NCBI GenBank assembly: GCA_937136055.1
Contig: CAKZOD010000075.1
Span: 1 to 64,000, forward strand
Source of the DNA: an uncultured Oceanospirillaceae bacterium
Lineage (GTDB): Bacteria; Pseudomonadota; Gammaproteobacteria; Pseudomonadales; Balneatricaceae
Length of the DNA: 64,000 bases
Reading direction: 5' to 3'
Numbering within the stretch: position 1 is the first letter of the stretch; the number at the start of each line of letters is the position of its first letter. The notes beneath the pieces are model-generated. The model was given only the letters and a program-made list of their open reading frames with translations, was not told where the DNA came from and did not search any database. A program made the translations under genes and the position numbers. Positions 31,582-41,699 of the stretch are shown here, one piece after another.

Positions 31582-32103
31582 ATGACCACAATTCAAAGTA
31601 AGTTAGTTCCTGCGCAAATTAAATTATTGTTAAGTGCCTTAGTACTCACATTATTAGTCGGTTGTGGATTTAGTTTACGCGGTAACATTGCAATCCCTCT
31701 AGAAGCACAATCAATCTGGTTAGTGGCCGACAGCAGTAAGCATCGCGCATTAGTCTCTGAATTTAACGCCCTTGCGAAAGCAAACAGTCTTACGATTGAT
31801 GAATCCGCAGAGAATTACATTACACTATCAAGGGTTAATTTCAGAAGAATCACAACATCGATTAACTCCTCAGCTAATGTCGATGAATATACTTTGCGAG
31901 GCGAGCTCACCTTCGATATTAACGGCCCTGATGAGTCAATGATTGCGACTAACTTAAATGCTTTTTCTGAAAGAACATTCCAATACGATGCGAACGATGC
32001 AGCAGCAAGTAACTCCCGTGAAGCATTCTTAAATAAAGAGGTTTGGAATGATCTAGCTCAGCAAATTTTGAGACAATACGCAGCTCACTTCAAAATCAAA
32101 TAA
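31582..32103 (+). CDS. lptE: LPS-assembly lipoprotein LptE
   Basis: 173 residues. Lipobox LLVGC with Cys28, then GFSLRGNIAIP, the standard LptE start. LptE plugs the LptD barrel and helps insert lipopolysaccharide in the outer leaflet. Position between leuS and holA, with holA starting one base after its stop, is the conserved gammaproteobacterial order. Confidence 0.92.
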   Translation: MTTIQSKLVPAQIKLLLSALVLTLLVGCGFSLRGNIAIPLEAQSIWLVADSSKHRALVSEFNALAKANSLTIDESAENYITLSRVNFRRITTSINSSANVDEYTLRGELTFDINGPDESMIATNLNAFSERTFQYDANDAAASNSREAFLNKEVWNDLAQQILRQYAAHFKIK

Positions 32104-32104
32104 C

Positions 32105-33133
32105 ATGAAAGTAAAAGCAGAACAGCTATCACAACACTTAGCTAAAAAAACATCTAACTTTTACCTAGTCACGGGTGATGAGCCTTTGATTGTAGAAGAG
32201 AGTTGTGACCTTATTCGCCACCACCTTAAGTCAAAGGATTTTGAAGAGCGCGAAGTGCTTCATGTAGAAACCGGCTTTAAGTGGGAATACTTGCTAGAGT
32301 GCGCCAATGCACTCTCGCTCTTTGCTCAGAACCGCCTTATCGAGATTCGCTTAGGCAGCCAAAAAATAAACAAAGCTGCCGCCAAAATCTTAGAAGAGTA
32401 CTTGAGTTTTGCTCCCCCTGAAAACGTCCTATTAATTGTAGCAGACAAGCTCGATGGTGCTGCCAAGAAATCAGCTTGGTATAAAACGATAGAACAGCAG
32501 GGTACTTTAATTGAAATTTGGCCGGTAGAATCTCAGCAGCTACCTGGCTGGATTAAACAGCGAGCGAGTGCTAAGGGACTTCAACTAGAGAGCGATGCAA
32601 TAAACTTATTGTGCGAAAGAATCGAAGGTAACTTACTCGCTGCTAAGCAGGAAATCGACAAGCTACAATTACTGCAAAGTGACACTCCCCTTTCTGGTGA
32701 AGATATCATCAATGCTGTATCAGACAGCTCTCGTTACGATGTCTTTGCGCTAATTGATGCCATCGTTTTTGGTCAAACAGAGCGCAGTTTAAAAATTCTT
32801 GAGGTCATTAAGCAAGAAGGCGTAGAACCAACAATTATTTTATGGGCTATTAGCCGTGAAATACGTTTAATCCACACTATTAAAAACGGCTTAAACCAAG
32901 GGCAAAACTATGAAGCTCTATGCACTAAAAACCGTGTATGGGGTAAGAAAAAGCAACACCTCAATAAGGCAGCCAATAGACTAGATTTCAAAAAGCTAGA
33001 AAACGGCTTACGTCAATGTAATCAAGTTGATCAAATCATCAAAGGATTAGTCGTTGCTGATCATTGGTTAATTATGACTGATATCGTATTAACACTTTCT
33101 GGCAAACCACTCGCACTGCCCACTGACAGCTAA
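32105..33133 (+). CDS. holA: DNA polymerase III delta subunit HolA
   Basis: 342 residues with the delta-subunit features: FYLVTGDEPLIVEESCDLIR at the start, ENVLLIVADKLD, and SRYDVFALIDAI followed by ILWAISREIRLI. This subunit opens the beta clamp in the clamp loader. It starts one base after the lptE stop, so translation is likely coupled. Confidence 0.94.
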   Translation: MKVKAEQLSQHLAKKTSNFYLVTGDEPLIVEESCDLIRHHLKSKDFEEREVLHVETGFKWEYLLECANALSLFAQNRLIEIRLGSQKINKAAAKILEEYLSFAPPENVLLIVADKLDGAAKKSAWYKTIEQQGTLIEIWPVESQQLPGWIKQRASAKGLQLESDAINLLCERIEGNLLAAKQEIDKLQLLQSDTPLSGEDIINAVSDSSRYDVFALIDAIVFGQTERSLKILEVIKQEGVEPTIILWAISREIRLIHTIKNGLNQGQNYEALCTKNRVWGKKKQHLNKAANRLDFKKLENGLRQCNQVDQIIKGLVVADHWLIMTDIVLTLSGKPLALPTDS

Positions 33134-33238
33134 GCAGTTTTATTAAGACTGAATAGCTGTCCGCTTCGCTTCCCTCTAAAATTATTTTCAAGAGTTACTT
33201 ACATGAGCAGCCTACAAAAGCTCCACAAAAAACTTCTA

Positions 33239-34888
33239 TTAATTATCTTCACGAAGCATGCGACGTAATACTTTACCGACATTAGATTTTGGTAGCTCTG
33301 CTACTTGTTCAATTAACTTGGGAACTTTATAAGCCGCCAATTGCTCTTTACAATAAGCACGCAATTTTTCAGCATCTAACGATTCACTTGATGAAACCAC
33401 GAACAACTTAATCTGCTCTCCAGTTACATCATTCTTCACACCGATAGCCGCACACTCAAGGACATCAGGGTGGGAAGACGCAATATCTTCCACCTCATTG
33501 GGGTACACATTAAATCCAGAAACAATAATAAGATCTTTAGCACGATCAACAATACTCAGTCGACCTTGCTCACTAAAGGTTGCAATATCGCCTGTTTTAA
33601 AATATCCATCTTGAGTAAAAGCGGCGCTAGTGGCTTCTTGATAATTCCAATAACCTTTCATCACTTGTGGGCCAAACACACATAGCTCACCTGGCTCGCC
33701 CACTGCACTGTCTTCTTCATTCTCGTTAATAATGCGTACTTTTGTTTCAGCAACCGGATAGCCTATTGTGCCAATTTCAATATCATTAACAGGATTCACC
33801 GCAACAATGGGAGATGTCTCTGTTAGGCCATATCCCTCCATAATTTCAGTGCCTGTCGCTTTGTGCCACATTTGTGCACAATCATGAGTCAGCGCCATAC
33901 CACCGGATATCGTTAAACAGAACTTCTCAAAATTTAGCGTTTCAAATGCTTTTTGATTACACAGCGCAACAAACAGCGTATTAAGCCCTAAAAACCCCGT
34001 AAACTTCCACTTCCCTAGCTCTTTTATAAAGCTTGGTATATCCCTTGGGTTTGCAATTAAAACACTTAAGCCACCGGCTTCCATGACGATTAAAGAAATT
34101 GTAAATGCATAAATATGATAGAGCGGTAAAGGGGCGACAACCACATCTTTCCAATGCGACGGCGCTCTTGAGATAACATCGGCAGCTTGTAGCATATTCG
34201 AAACTAGGTTTGCATGGCTAAGCATCACACCTCTCGAAACTCCCGTTGTTCCTCCGGTATATTGCAAAACCGCAATATCGCTTGGCTTACAATCAACTAA
34301 CTGTGGTTTTTGACCACTATTGGAGAATATTACACTGCGCAAGCTAACAGCTTGAGGCAATGAAAACTTTGGAATCATACGCTTGACGTGCTTCACCGCC
34401 AAGTTGATTAAATTGCGTTTAACAAAGGGGTGGAAGTCTGCAAGGTTAGTTGTAAAGATATGCTTGATTTGCGTTTTATCGACAATCTTTTCAACGTTAT
34501 GAGCAACACCTTCATACAAAACAATCGCTTTAACACCTGCATCATTAAATTGATGCTCTAATTCACGGGGCGAATACAGAGGGTTTGTATTCACCACAAC
34601 CAACCCCGCTCTCATTGCGCCCAATACAGTGACCGGATATTGCAAAACGTTAGGTAATTGAATTGCTATTTTATCGCCAATAACCAAGTCTGTATTATTT
34701 TGAATATGGTAAGCAAAAGCATTTGCTAGCGTATCTAGCGCTGCAAACGTTAAATTGTGGCCAAAACTACTATAGGCAACTTTATCACTGTATTTTGAGC
34801 AAGCTTGATCAAAAACGTCCAGCACATTGGTGTAATTAGCGCCATTGAGCGATTCGGGTATCCATTCACCGCGTTCAAAGTTAGTCAT
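33239..34888 (-). CDS. fadD: Long-chain fatty acid-CoA ligase FadD
   Basis: 549 residues from the ATG at 34888 (AGGATG upstream). AMP-forming adenylate enzyme: P-loop YTGGTTGVSRG, LGLNTLFVALC, EGYGLTETSP, FKTGDIATFSEQGRLSIVDRAKDLI and the C-terminal lysine in PKSNVGKVLRRMLRE. It activates fatty acids to acyl-CoA at the inner membrane for beta-oxidation or phospholipid synthesis. An SCP-2 gene lies upstream on the same strand. No FadR site was identified. Confidence 0.9.
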   Translation of the reverse strand: MTNFERGEWIPESLNGANYTNVLDVFDQACSKYSDKVAYSSFGHNLTFAALDTLANAFAYHIQNNTDLVIGDKIAIQLPNVLQYPVTVLGAMRAGLVVVNTNPLYSPRELEHQFNDAGVKAIVLYEGVAHNVEKIVDKTQIKHIFTTNLADFHPFVKRNLINLAVKHVKRMIPKFSLPQAVSLRSVIFSNSGQKPQLVDCKPSDIAVLQYTGGTTGVSRGVMLSHANLVSNMLQAADVISRAPSHWKDVVVAPLPLYHIYAFTISLIVMEAGGLSVLIANPRDIPSFIKELGKWKFTGFLGLNTLFVALCNQKAFETLNFEKFCLTISGGMALTHDCAQMWHKATGTEIMEGYGLTETSPIVAVNPVNDIEIGTIGYPVAETKVRIINENEEDSAVGEPGELCVFGPQVMKGYWNYQEATSAAFTQDGYFKTGDIATFSEQGRLSIVDRAKDLIIVSGFNVYPNEVEDIASSHPDVLECAAIGVKNDVTGEQIKLFVVSSSESLDAEKLRAYCKEQLAAYKVPKLIEQVAELPKSNVGKVLRRMLREDN

Positions 34889-35021
34889 AAACACATCCTA
34901 GTTTTGTTATTGGTGTTATATCTATCGTGTTTCTCAATGTTGTAAAGTGCAATATAGCGCCCTTCTCGCCTATTATCGAAATGTCTTTTGCTTTGAAAAA
35001 AACAAAATATAGAAAGCAAAA

Positions 35022-35342
35022 TTAGCCTTTTGGTGCGAACACCATCGCCAGCAAAGGCGCTAATGTTAAATCACCCTGCGCTTGTATTTTTCCTTCCATA
35101 AAAGCTTGTAATGGATCTGCTTCGCCAGAGATGATATCAACCAGTAATTGACCATCAATAATCAGTGTAATATTGGCACTTTCATTAGTCCCTTGCAGCA
35201 ATATGCATTGCCCTTCTTTTATCTCGAAACTAAAAGCCTGCCCTGTCGATAAATCAAATTGAAAAACAGCAGACATATTAGCAGCGCCTTGAGCATTGAA
35301 ACGCTGCTGAATTTGTTGAAAAAGGTTTTCTAAATCTATCAT
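35022..35342 (-). CDS. SCP-2 sterol-transfer family protein
   Basis: 106 residues covering a single SCP-2 domain: FQFDLSTGQAFSFEIKEGQ, ANITLIIDGQLLVDIISGEADPLQAFMEGKIQAQGDLTLAPLL. The family binds lipids or acyl-CoA in a hydrophobic tunnel. It lies 133 bp upstream of fadD in the same direction, which fits a role in fatty-acid or acyl-CoA handling. Confidence 0.88.
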   Translation of the reverse strand: MIDLENLFQQIQQRFNAQGAANMSAVFQFDLSTGQAFSFEIKEGQCILLQGTNESANITLIIDGQLLVDIISGEADPLQAFMEGKIQAQGDLTLAPLLAMVFAPKG

Positions 35343-35663
35343 TTAACACCCACTAAAAAAGTCGCTATGAATTTGCAGTTAATAATCTTCTAGCATATAA
35401 CCTATCGAGCAATTATCTCAAGTAACTTAATCCTTTTAACTGAATAATTGATCTATTTTAAGTATAGACTTCTAAAAACCATCACAGGCACTCCTTCGCT
35501 GATTAAAATCCAACCCTGTTAGAGAACGATCCCAAAAACGATAAACCTAAAGACTCTCGTGCCGCACTGATTTATCTTTCAATACAAATATTGGGTATAG
35601 TAAAATATGCATAGATATCACGAATTACCTGACACGTAATTCACATTGGATAAAGACACATCT
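35343..35663. other. Divergent intergenic region
   Basis: 321 bp between the SCP-2 gene and the glycosyltransferase gene, transcribed apart. It should contain both promoters. I see no RNA gene, ORF or clear operator. Confidence 0.5.
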
Positions 35664-36977
35664 ATGTTAAGCCCTTGCTCCACCAGCACTAAAGCGCTAT
35701 TTAATTGCGTTGTTATTATCGGTTACGTTTGGCCTGAACCAAACTCATCTGCGGCAGGCTCGCGCATGATGCAACTGATCAATTTTTTCAAAAAAAATAC
35801 TCAGCGAATTGTATTTGCAAGCCCAGCACAACATAGCATTCACCGCGAAGATCTTCCCGCGCTTGGGGTTGAAGAACACAGCATTACACTTAATTGCGAC
35901 AGCTTTGATCTTTGGCTAAATGATATATCACCCGACGCCGTTATCTTTGATCGCTTCATGATGGAAGAACAGTTTGGCTGGCGAGTTGAGCAACAATGCC
36001 CCGATTGTATTCGAATTTTAAACACCGAAGACTTACACAGTTTACGCAGCGCAAGAGAGCTCAGACTAAAAAAGGCGATAAAGGCAGGTGATGATTTCGA
36101 TCACAACTTTGATGATTTTTCTGCGCTATACCAAACCATGGCTCAAACAGATATTTGCCAGCGAGAAATAGCAGCGATTATGCGCAGCGATCTCAGTATT
36201 ATGATATCGAGCTTTGAAATAGCATTTTTAAAAGAGATCTTTAAAGTACCTGAGCACATCTTAATGCACTTGCCTTTTATGCTTGAGAACTCATCCTCAG
36301 ATAGCAAACAGCTGAGCTTTGATGATAGAGAACATTTTGTCACTATTGGCAACTTTCGACATCAGCCCAATTGGGATTGTGTGCGCTATTTAAAAATGAC
36401 ACTTTGGCCTCTCATTCGCAAAGCTCTTCCTCAAGCTCAGTTACACATTTATGGCGCCTACCCTGCCAAAAAAGTCACTGACTTACACAATCCAAAACAA
36501 GGCTTTTATATTCAAGGATGGGCAGAAAATGCACACCAAGTGCTGGCAAATGCAAAAGTTTGCCTAGCACCTATTCGCTTTGGTGCTGGCATAAAAGGGA
36601 AATTTACTGACGCGATGCAAACAGCCACGCCGATAGTGACCACACCGGTCGGCAGTGAAGCAATGCATCAAAACTACGAATGGCCTGGCGCTGAACACTT
36701 TGAAAGCCAAGCACTGGCCGACAGCGCTGTTGCCCTGTTTACTGATGAACAACAATGGCAAGCAGCATCGGATAAAGGGCAAATTATTATTAATCAGCTC
36801 TACAACAAGGATAAACTTGAGGCCCACTTACAACACACTATTTTCGCTTTAAAGAACAATCTACAGCAATCGCGCTTAGATAATTTTAGCGGATTAATGC
36901 TACGCCATCATCACCACAAAAGTACCCAATATATGTCTCAGTGGATAGCTGCAAAGAACAGCCATTCAGTGAATTAG
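35664..36977 (+). CDS. GT4-type glycosyltransferase
   Basis: 437 residues from the ATG at 35664 (a TTG at 35646 is also in frame; neither has a strong ribosome site). The C-terminal half shows the nucleotide-sugar binding side of GT-B enzymes: GNFRHQPNWDCVRYL, LHIYGAYPAK, IQGWAEN and the signature RFGAGIKGKFTDAM with TPIVTTPVGSEAM. The donor, acceptor and product are unknown. It stands alone, with no polysaccharide cluster around it, directly before rapA. Confidence 0.82.
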   Translation: MLSPCSTSTKALFNCVVIIGYVWPEPNSSAAGSRMMQLINFFKKNTQRIVFASPAQHSIHREDLPALGVEEHSITLNCDSFDLWLNDISPDAVIFDRFMMEEQFGWRVEQQCPDCIRILNTEDLHSLRSARELRLKKAIKAGDDFDHNFDDFSALYQTMAQTDICQREIAAIMRSDLSIMISSFEIAFLKEIFKVPEHILMHLPFMLENSSSDSKQLSFDDREHFVTIGNFRHQPNWDCVRYLKMTLWPLIRKALPQAQLHIYGAYPAKKVTDLHNPKQGFYIQGWAENAHQVLANAKVCLAPIRFGAGIKGKFTDAMQTATPIVTTPVGSEAMHQNYEWPGAEHFESQALADSAVALFTDEQQWQAASDKGQIIINQLYNKDKLEAHLQHTIFALKNNLQQSRLDNFSGLMLRHHHHKSTQYMSQWIAAKNSHSVN

Positions 36978-37057
36978 ATTATCGAGTGTTTGCAATACCA
37001 AGTACTCGAAACAGAACATAGATAGCGCCAAGCGCATTAAGACAGACAGGTTAACAA

Positions 37058-39976
37058 ATGAAAATTGAAGAGTTTGTACCCGGACAACGTTGGATTAGCA
37101 ACACCGAATCAGAACTAGGATTAGGCATTATTGTCGTCAGTGAAAATCGACGGATTGAAGTGAGTTTCCCAGCCGTTGCAGAGCGACGTACCTATGCATC
37201 TGACAATGCACCTTTAAGCCGTGTTATTTATAACATCGGAGAAAAAATCAGCGACCAAAATGGCGATGAATACACCATCCTTGAGCGCGATGAAGAATCA
37301 GGCTGTTTCACCTACCAGTGCACCGATGAATTTGGCGATACTGTTGCACTTAATGAAATGGAGCTTGATAGCTTTGTTCAGTTCAGCAAACCTCAAGACA
37401 GACTGTTTGCAGGGCAAATAGATAAGCTCAAATCCTTTCGGTTACGCGTTGAAACTTTAGAACATCAACACCGCCACTCACAATCTTCTGTTTGCGGCCT
37501 ACTAGGCCCTAGAGTTCAACCACTGGCGCACCAATTTTACATTGCTTCACAAGTAGCAAATCGCCACGCACCTAGGGTACTTCTTGCAGATGAAGTTGGT
37601 CTTGGCAAAACAGTTGAAGCAGGCCTGATATTACACCAGCAGCTCATTACCAACCGTGCTCAACGAATATTGATTGTTGTTCCTGACTCTCTTGTGCATC
37701 AATGGCTAGTCGAAATGCTACGCCGTTTCAATCTCATGTTCAGTATTCTTGATGAAGCACGTTGCTTAGGCTTGGAGGATAAAACCCCGGATATCGATTT
37801 AGATCTGCTTGATAGCGATATCATTCCCGAAGAAGACCTTGAAGTTAACCCTTTTGAAAGTGCACAACTCGTACTTTGCTCGCTAGAGTTTTTAACACAA
37901 AACCCAGAGCGAGCTGCGCAGGCTCATGCAGCCAGCTGGGATTTATTGATTGTCGATGAAGCACACCACTTAGAGTGGAGCGAGCAATCACCAAGCACTG
38001 AGTATCAAGTCATTGAAGACTTAGCGAGTACAACGCCAGGCTTACTACTGCTCACTGCCACCCCTGAGCAATTAGGTGTTGAAGGCCACTTTGCCAGGTT
38101 GCGTCTACTTGACCCTGATCGCTATTACGATCTCAATAAATTCCAACAAGAAGAACAAGACTATCGCCCACTTAGCGCTTTCATTGAGCAACTGCAGATG
38201 GACGACAGCGTTGATCAAATAATAAACCACACTTTTGATGAATCGCTTAAAACTTACTTATCTCATAGCCAGTTTGAAAACATAAAAGCTCGCTTAACTG
38301 ATGAAGACGACAAGCAACAAGTGGTCCAAGATATTATAGAGCAACTGCTAGATTTACATGGCACTGGCCGAGTATTATTCCGCAACACTCGCGCGGCTAT
38401 CAGTGGTTTTCCTAAGCGTGAACTTCACCCTCATGAATTACCCAAGCCCGATTTGTACGACGCCATTGCCGCCGAAGTTAGCGTTCAAGAAAAACTGCAA
38501 CCTGAGTTACTACTTGGCCAAGATTGGCTTTACGAAGACCCTCGCGTTAACTGGCTAGTCGATTGGCTTAAAGATTATCGCTACGAAAAAATCCTGCTGA
38601 TATGTGCTAACGCAGAAACAGCGATCGCCCTTGAAGATCATTTGCGCTTACGCGAAGGGGTTCGCTCTGCATCTTTCCATGAGGGCATGTCGCTTATCAA
38701 CCGTGACCGCGCTGCAGCTTACTTCGCTAACTTAGAAGATAATGCGCAAATCCTCATTTGTTCTGAAATAGGCAGTGAAGGCAGAAACTTCCAATTCGCC
38801 AGTAAAATTGTGTTATTTGACCTACCGACCAACCCAGATCTGCTTGAGCAACGCATTGGTCGTCTAGATAGAATTGGCCAGCAAAACAACGTTGAAATTC
38901 ATGTTCCTTACTATGAAAACAGTGCCCAGCAGGTATTACTTGATTGGTACCATCGTGGCGGGAATGCCTTTGAGCACAGCAGCTCAATCGGTATGCAATT
39001 ATTCAATACTTATCAGCAACAGCTACAACACTGTTTTAACTGCAGAGAAAAAGACGAAATTGAGCAGCTGATTTCACAAACAGCTGATACGCGCATAGCC
39101 CTTGAGAAAAAACTACACGAGGGGCGCGATAAAATTCTGGAGCTGAACTCTTGTAGAACACCTGCTGCTGAAAACATTTTGGAAGCCATGGAAGATGCTT
39201 ACCAACCGCAGGAGCTCGCTCAATATATTGAACGCCTTGCGGACTATTTTGGTGTTGAAGTTCAATCTTATGACCCTTACAGCTTTAGCCTGCACCCAGG
39301 CGATCACATGCGTACCCATCACTTCCCTGGGCTAAATGACGACGGTGTCACTCTCACATGGGATAAAGACCACGCACTGAGCCGTGATGATTTACAGTTC
39401 CTAACTTGGGAGCACCCTCTAGTAACAGGTTCGATGGACATGATGCTCAGTGGTGATTATGGAAACACCGCATTTTGCACCATTAAATTACCGCCGATAA
39501 AAGAAGGTACATTATTGATTGAAGCGATTTTCACGCCTCACTGTGCTGCACCTAAATCACTTCAACTGTCACGTTATATCGACCAAGGTGTTCATCGTAT
39601 TCTGCTCGACTCAAACGATAATGATTTAAGCACTATTATCAGCTCTCAAAACATCAACGCTCTCGCCCAACGTGTACCTAAAAAGAGTGCTCAAAATCTT
39701 ATTAAACATGCGAGAGATCAAATAGAGCAACAACTGGTTAAAATCGAAAATATAGCCGCAAAATCTCAGCCTAAAATGATAGATAATGCACAGCAGAAGA
39801 TTAAGCAGCACATGACAACAGAAATTTCTAGATTAGAGGAGCTAGCAGCCGTGAACCCTAATATTCGCGCATCGGAGATTAGCTATCAGCACGATACATT
39901 AACGGCGCTAGAAAGCTATGCAGATAGCCTGCAATTAAAACTTGAAGCGATTCGTATCATTATCGTTACCGCTTAA
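37058..39976 (+). CDS. rapA: RNA polymerase-associated ATPase RapA
   Basis: 972 residues. N-terminal Tudor-like region (KIEEFVPGQRWISNTESELGLG). SWI2/SNF2 core with Walker A DEVGLGKTVEAG, DEAH box VDEAHHLEW, TATPEQ and the C-terminal helicase motifs (CSEIGSEGRNFQFA, EQRIGRLDRIGQ). RapA binds RNA polymerase and recycles it after transcription. Length and order match E. coli RapA (968). A strong terminator follows immediately. Confidence 0.95.
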   Translation: MKIEEFVPGQRWISNTESELGLGIIVVSENRRIEVSFPAVAERRTYASDNAPLSRVIYNIGEKISDQNGDEYTILERDEESGCFTYQCTDEFGDTVALNEMELDSFVQFSKPQDRLFAGQIDKLKSFRLRVETLEHQHRHSQSSVCGLLGPRVQPLAHQFYIASQVANRHAPRVLLADEVGLGKTVEAGLILHQQLITNRAQRILIVVPDSLVHQWLVEMLRRFNLMFSILDEARCLGLEDKTPDIDLDLLDSDIIPEEDLEVNPFESAQLVLCSLEFLTQNPERAAQAHAASWDLLIVDEAHHLEWSEQSPSTEYQVIEDLASTTPGLLLLTATPEQLGVEGHFARLRLLDPDRYYDLNKFQQEEQDYRPLSAFIEQLQMDDSVDQIINHTFDESLKTYLSHSQFENIKARLTDEDDKQQVVQDIIEQLLDLHGTGRVLFRNTRAAISGFPKRELHPHELPKPDLYDAIAAEVSVQEKLQPELLLGQDWLYEDPRVNWLVDWLKDYRYEKILLICANAETAIALEDHLRLREGVRSASFHEGMSLINRDRAAAYFANLEDNAQILICSEIGSEGRNFQFASKIVLFDLPTNPDLLEQRIGRLDRIGQQNNVEIHVPYYENSAQQVLLDWYHRGGNAFEHSSSIGMQLFNTYQQQLQHCFNCREKDEIEQLISQTADTRIALEKKLHEGRDKILELNSCRTPAAENILEAMEDAYQPQELAQYIERLADYFGVEVQSYDPYSFSLHPGDHMRTHHFPGLNDDGVTLTWDKDHALSRDDLQFLTWEHPLVTGSMDMMLSGDYGNTAFCTIKLPPIKEGTLLIEAIFTPHCAAPKSLQLSRYIDQGVHRILLDSNDNDLSTIISSQNINALAQRVPKKSAQNLIKHARDQIEQQLVKIENIAAKSQPKMIDNAQQKIKQHMTTEISRLEELAAVNPNIRASEISYQHDTLTALESYADSLQLKLEAIRIIIVTA

Positions 39977-40002
39977 TTTTTCTAGGACATAATAAAATCT
40001 GG

Positions 40003-40037
40003 AGCAGTCACTCATCTTAATAGTGACTGCTTTTTTT
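40003..40037 (+). terminator. Intrinsic terminator after rapA
   Basis: Perfect 10-bp stem AGCAGTCACT (40003-40012)/AGTGACTGCT (40022-40031) followed by a run of seven T. It is 27 bp past the rapA stop. Confidence 0.85.
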
Positions 40038-40074
40038 GCCTTGCCTAAAGAGACTACAAACAATCTAAAGAGGT

Positions 40075-40599
40075 TTAAGCACTCATCTCATTTGCCGCAA
40101 TCACACCTTCAAAGCGCTCTATCAATTCAGGCAAATTATAACTTCGCTTTTGGGCTACCACTAAGCGCGGTAAGTTAGCTGTTGCACAATAGTGCTGTAG
40201 AAGATGCTGGAGCTTTTCTAATCGTCTTTGCTGTGAGTTTTTTAAACGGCTATCTTGCGCAAGCTCTACAACACAAACGACTTGCTGATCACTGCGCCTA
40301 CAAATAACATAATCAAAGTAATATTCACTAAACATTTTCATCAAGATTCTTGATGCCTTACTGTCTTTTTCTAACTGAAGTAAGTCAAACACTTGCGCAC
40401 GACCTTTTACTTGGTAAGCAGAACCTACTGCGGTTTCTAACAAAGTTAAAAACTGCTTATGAGCATGGTTGCGCTTGACCTGCAGAGCTGCATTTTCTGA
40501 AAATACAGACTGCCTTACCAGCTGCGCGTTTTTCATATAGCGTAGAAAATAAGATCGAGCAATAGACTTAACAGATAGCCTACCTAAAGAAAGTGACAT
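40075..40599 (-). CDS. DUF2726 domain protein
   Basis: 174 residues. The DUF2726 pattern is seen from about residue 48: HKQFLTLLETAVGSAYQVKGRAQVFDLL, then SEYYFDYVICRRSDQQVVCVVELAQDSR. This fold resembles a restriction-nuclease-like or topoisomerase-zinc-adjacent domain in other proteins, but function is unknown. It converges with rapA and has its own long upstream region. Confidence 0.75.
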   Translation of the reverse strand: MSLSLGRLSVKSIARSYFLRYMKNAQLVRQSVFSENAALQVKRNHAHKQFLTLLETAVGSAYQVKGRAQVFDLLQLEKDSKASRILMKMFSEYYFDYVICRRSDQQVVCVVELAQDSRLKNSQQRRLEKLQHLLQHYCATANLPRLVVAQKRSYNLPELIERFEGVIAANEMSA

Positions 40600-41117
40600 T
40601 TAAAAACATACTCCAAGAAGCAAATTGCGCCCCTTTTTAAACTCAACTCAAAAAATCCCTTTACCAACACAAATGCTGGTCAAAAAATATCATTAGATCA
40701 GGCGCTGCATTTTATACTTTATTCAGTTTTTTGCGACTATTTTCTATTGCTATTCAATAACTAATTCATTAGCTGCTCCCTTCTTCCACCTCCTTCTAAA
40801 ACACTAACTTCCTTGAATTTATCGTGCTTTTCCCACACTCCTTTTTTTGCCAAAGCAATAACTATCAATTCGCCATCCTTTTTATATTTTTGATCATTCA
40901 TTATTACATTATTGACTAATCACTATTTATTTTAAAATAATTTGATATATACAAAAATTCAACTCAAATACAAACATGATTATTTTAAAATAAACTTATT
41001 TAATTTTTTATTTTCAACAACTTATAGAACATTCTTTTTTCATATTTATTTGCTTAAATCAACAATAATTGCTATTATATTTAATAAGTTTTGATGAATC
41101 GAATAGGAGTTAAGATA
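40600..41117. promoter_or_regulatory. Long AT-rich region with twin 14-bp palindromes
   Basis: 518 bp between divergent genes, very AT-rich from about 40880. The palindrome TTATTTTAAAATAA occurs twice, at 40927-40940 and 40980-40993, 53 bp apart start to start. They lie 125-190 bp upstream of the small gene at 41118. The base composition makes such palindromes easier to get by chance. Confidence 0.35.
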
Positions 41118-41375
41118 ATGCAAGAAAAGGAAATAAAATTATTATTTGGAGCAGGCGTATTTGATTCTTGCCAGGCTATTCCAATTTCCATGTCACGCGG
41201 CTGGACACTGAAATTCATTACCAAAGACGACAACGTCATGACGTTAGACTTACAAAGGGGTAATCAAGAAAGGGAATTCAAAAGTCTGGATGGCGCCTCT
41301 GCTGTTGCTAAGCGCATTGGCTTTGAATGGCTAAACGTGCACATTGGAGATTTGGAATGGCAAGAGAAGGTCTAA
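41118..41375 (+). CDS. Small protein of unknown function
   Basis: 85 residues from the ATG at 41118, with AGGAGT seven bases upstream; an ATG at 41091 lacks such a site. The sequence (starting MQEKEIKLLFGAGVFDSC, ending HIGDLEWQEKV) has a predicted beta-rich middle with a SLDGASAVAKRIGF helix. I do not recognise the family. Its codon use is less AT-rich than its 500-bp upstream region. A hairpin overlaps its stop codon. Confidence 0.6.
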   Translation: MQEKEIKLLFGAGVFDSCQAIPISMSRGWTLKFITKDDNVMTLDLQRGNQEREFKSLDGASAVAKRIGFEWLNVHIGDLEWQEKV

Positions 41376-41399
41376 AGAACCCGATTCCCAGGGTTCTTT
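41374..41399 (+). terminator. Hairpin at the end of the 85-residue gene
   Basis: Arms AAAGAACCC (41374-41382) and GGGTTCTTT (41391-41399), perfect 9 bp, starting within the stop codon. The T-run is only three bases. Confidence 0.55.
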
Positions 41400-41566
41400 G
41401 GAATAGGTGATAGCTGACACTTAAAATTGCCAGAAAAGCTAAAAGCCAGGCACCGAAATTTATGACCGCTGGCAAATCGAGAATAACAACATCTGTTCAC
41501 ACTGATTGGTGTAATTGAACACGCCCCACAAGATAGTCTTTATTAAATAGGGATAGTTTTAAGTTT

Positions 41567-41635
41567 TAGAAGGTAGAAGGTAGAAGGTAGAAGGTAGAAG
41601 GTAGAAGGTAGAAGGTAGAAGGTAGAAGGTAGAAG
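41567..41635. repeat. Heptanucleotide tandem repeat (TAGAAGG), 9 full copies plus 6 bases
   Basis: TAGAAGG repeats without a single mismatch from 41567 to 41635. It lies between convergent genes, 65 bp beyond the stop codon of the PPIase gene and 190 bp after the small gene, so it is outside coding sequence. The surrounding 41400-41699 holds no gene. Confidence 0.97.
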
Positions 41636-41699
41636 CATTCCTCAATGCAGCCGCCAAAGCAACTGCATCAAGAGAAATTACAGCGATATATACTTAAAA

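Noticed and set aside
41567..41635. Repeat array considered as CRISPR
   Set aside because: Units are 7 nt and contiguous with no spacers, so it is a microsatellite.
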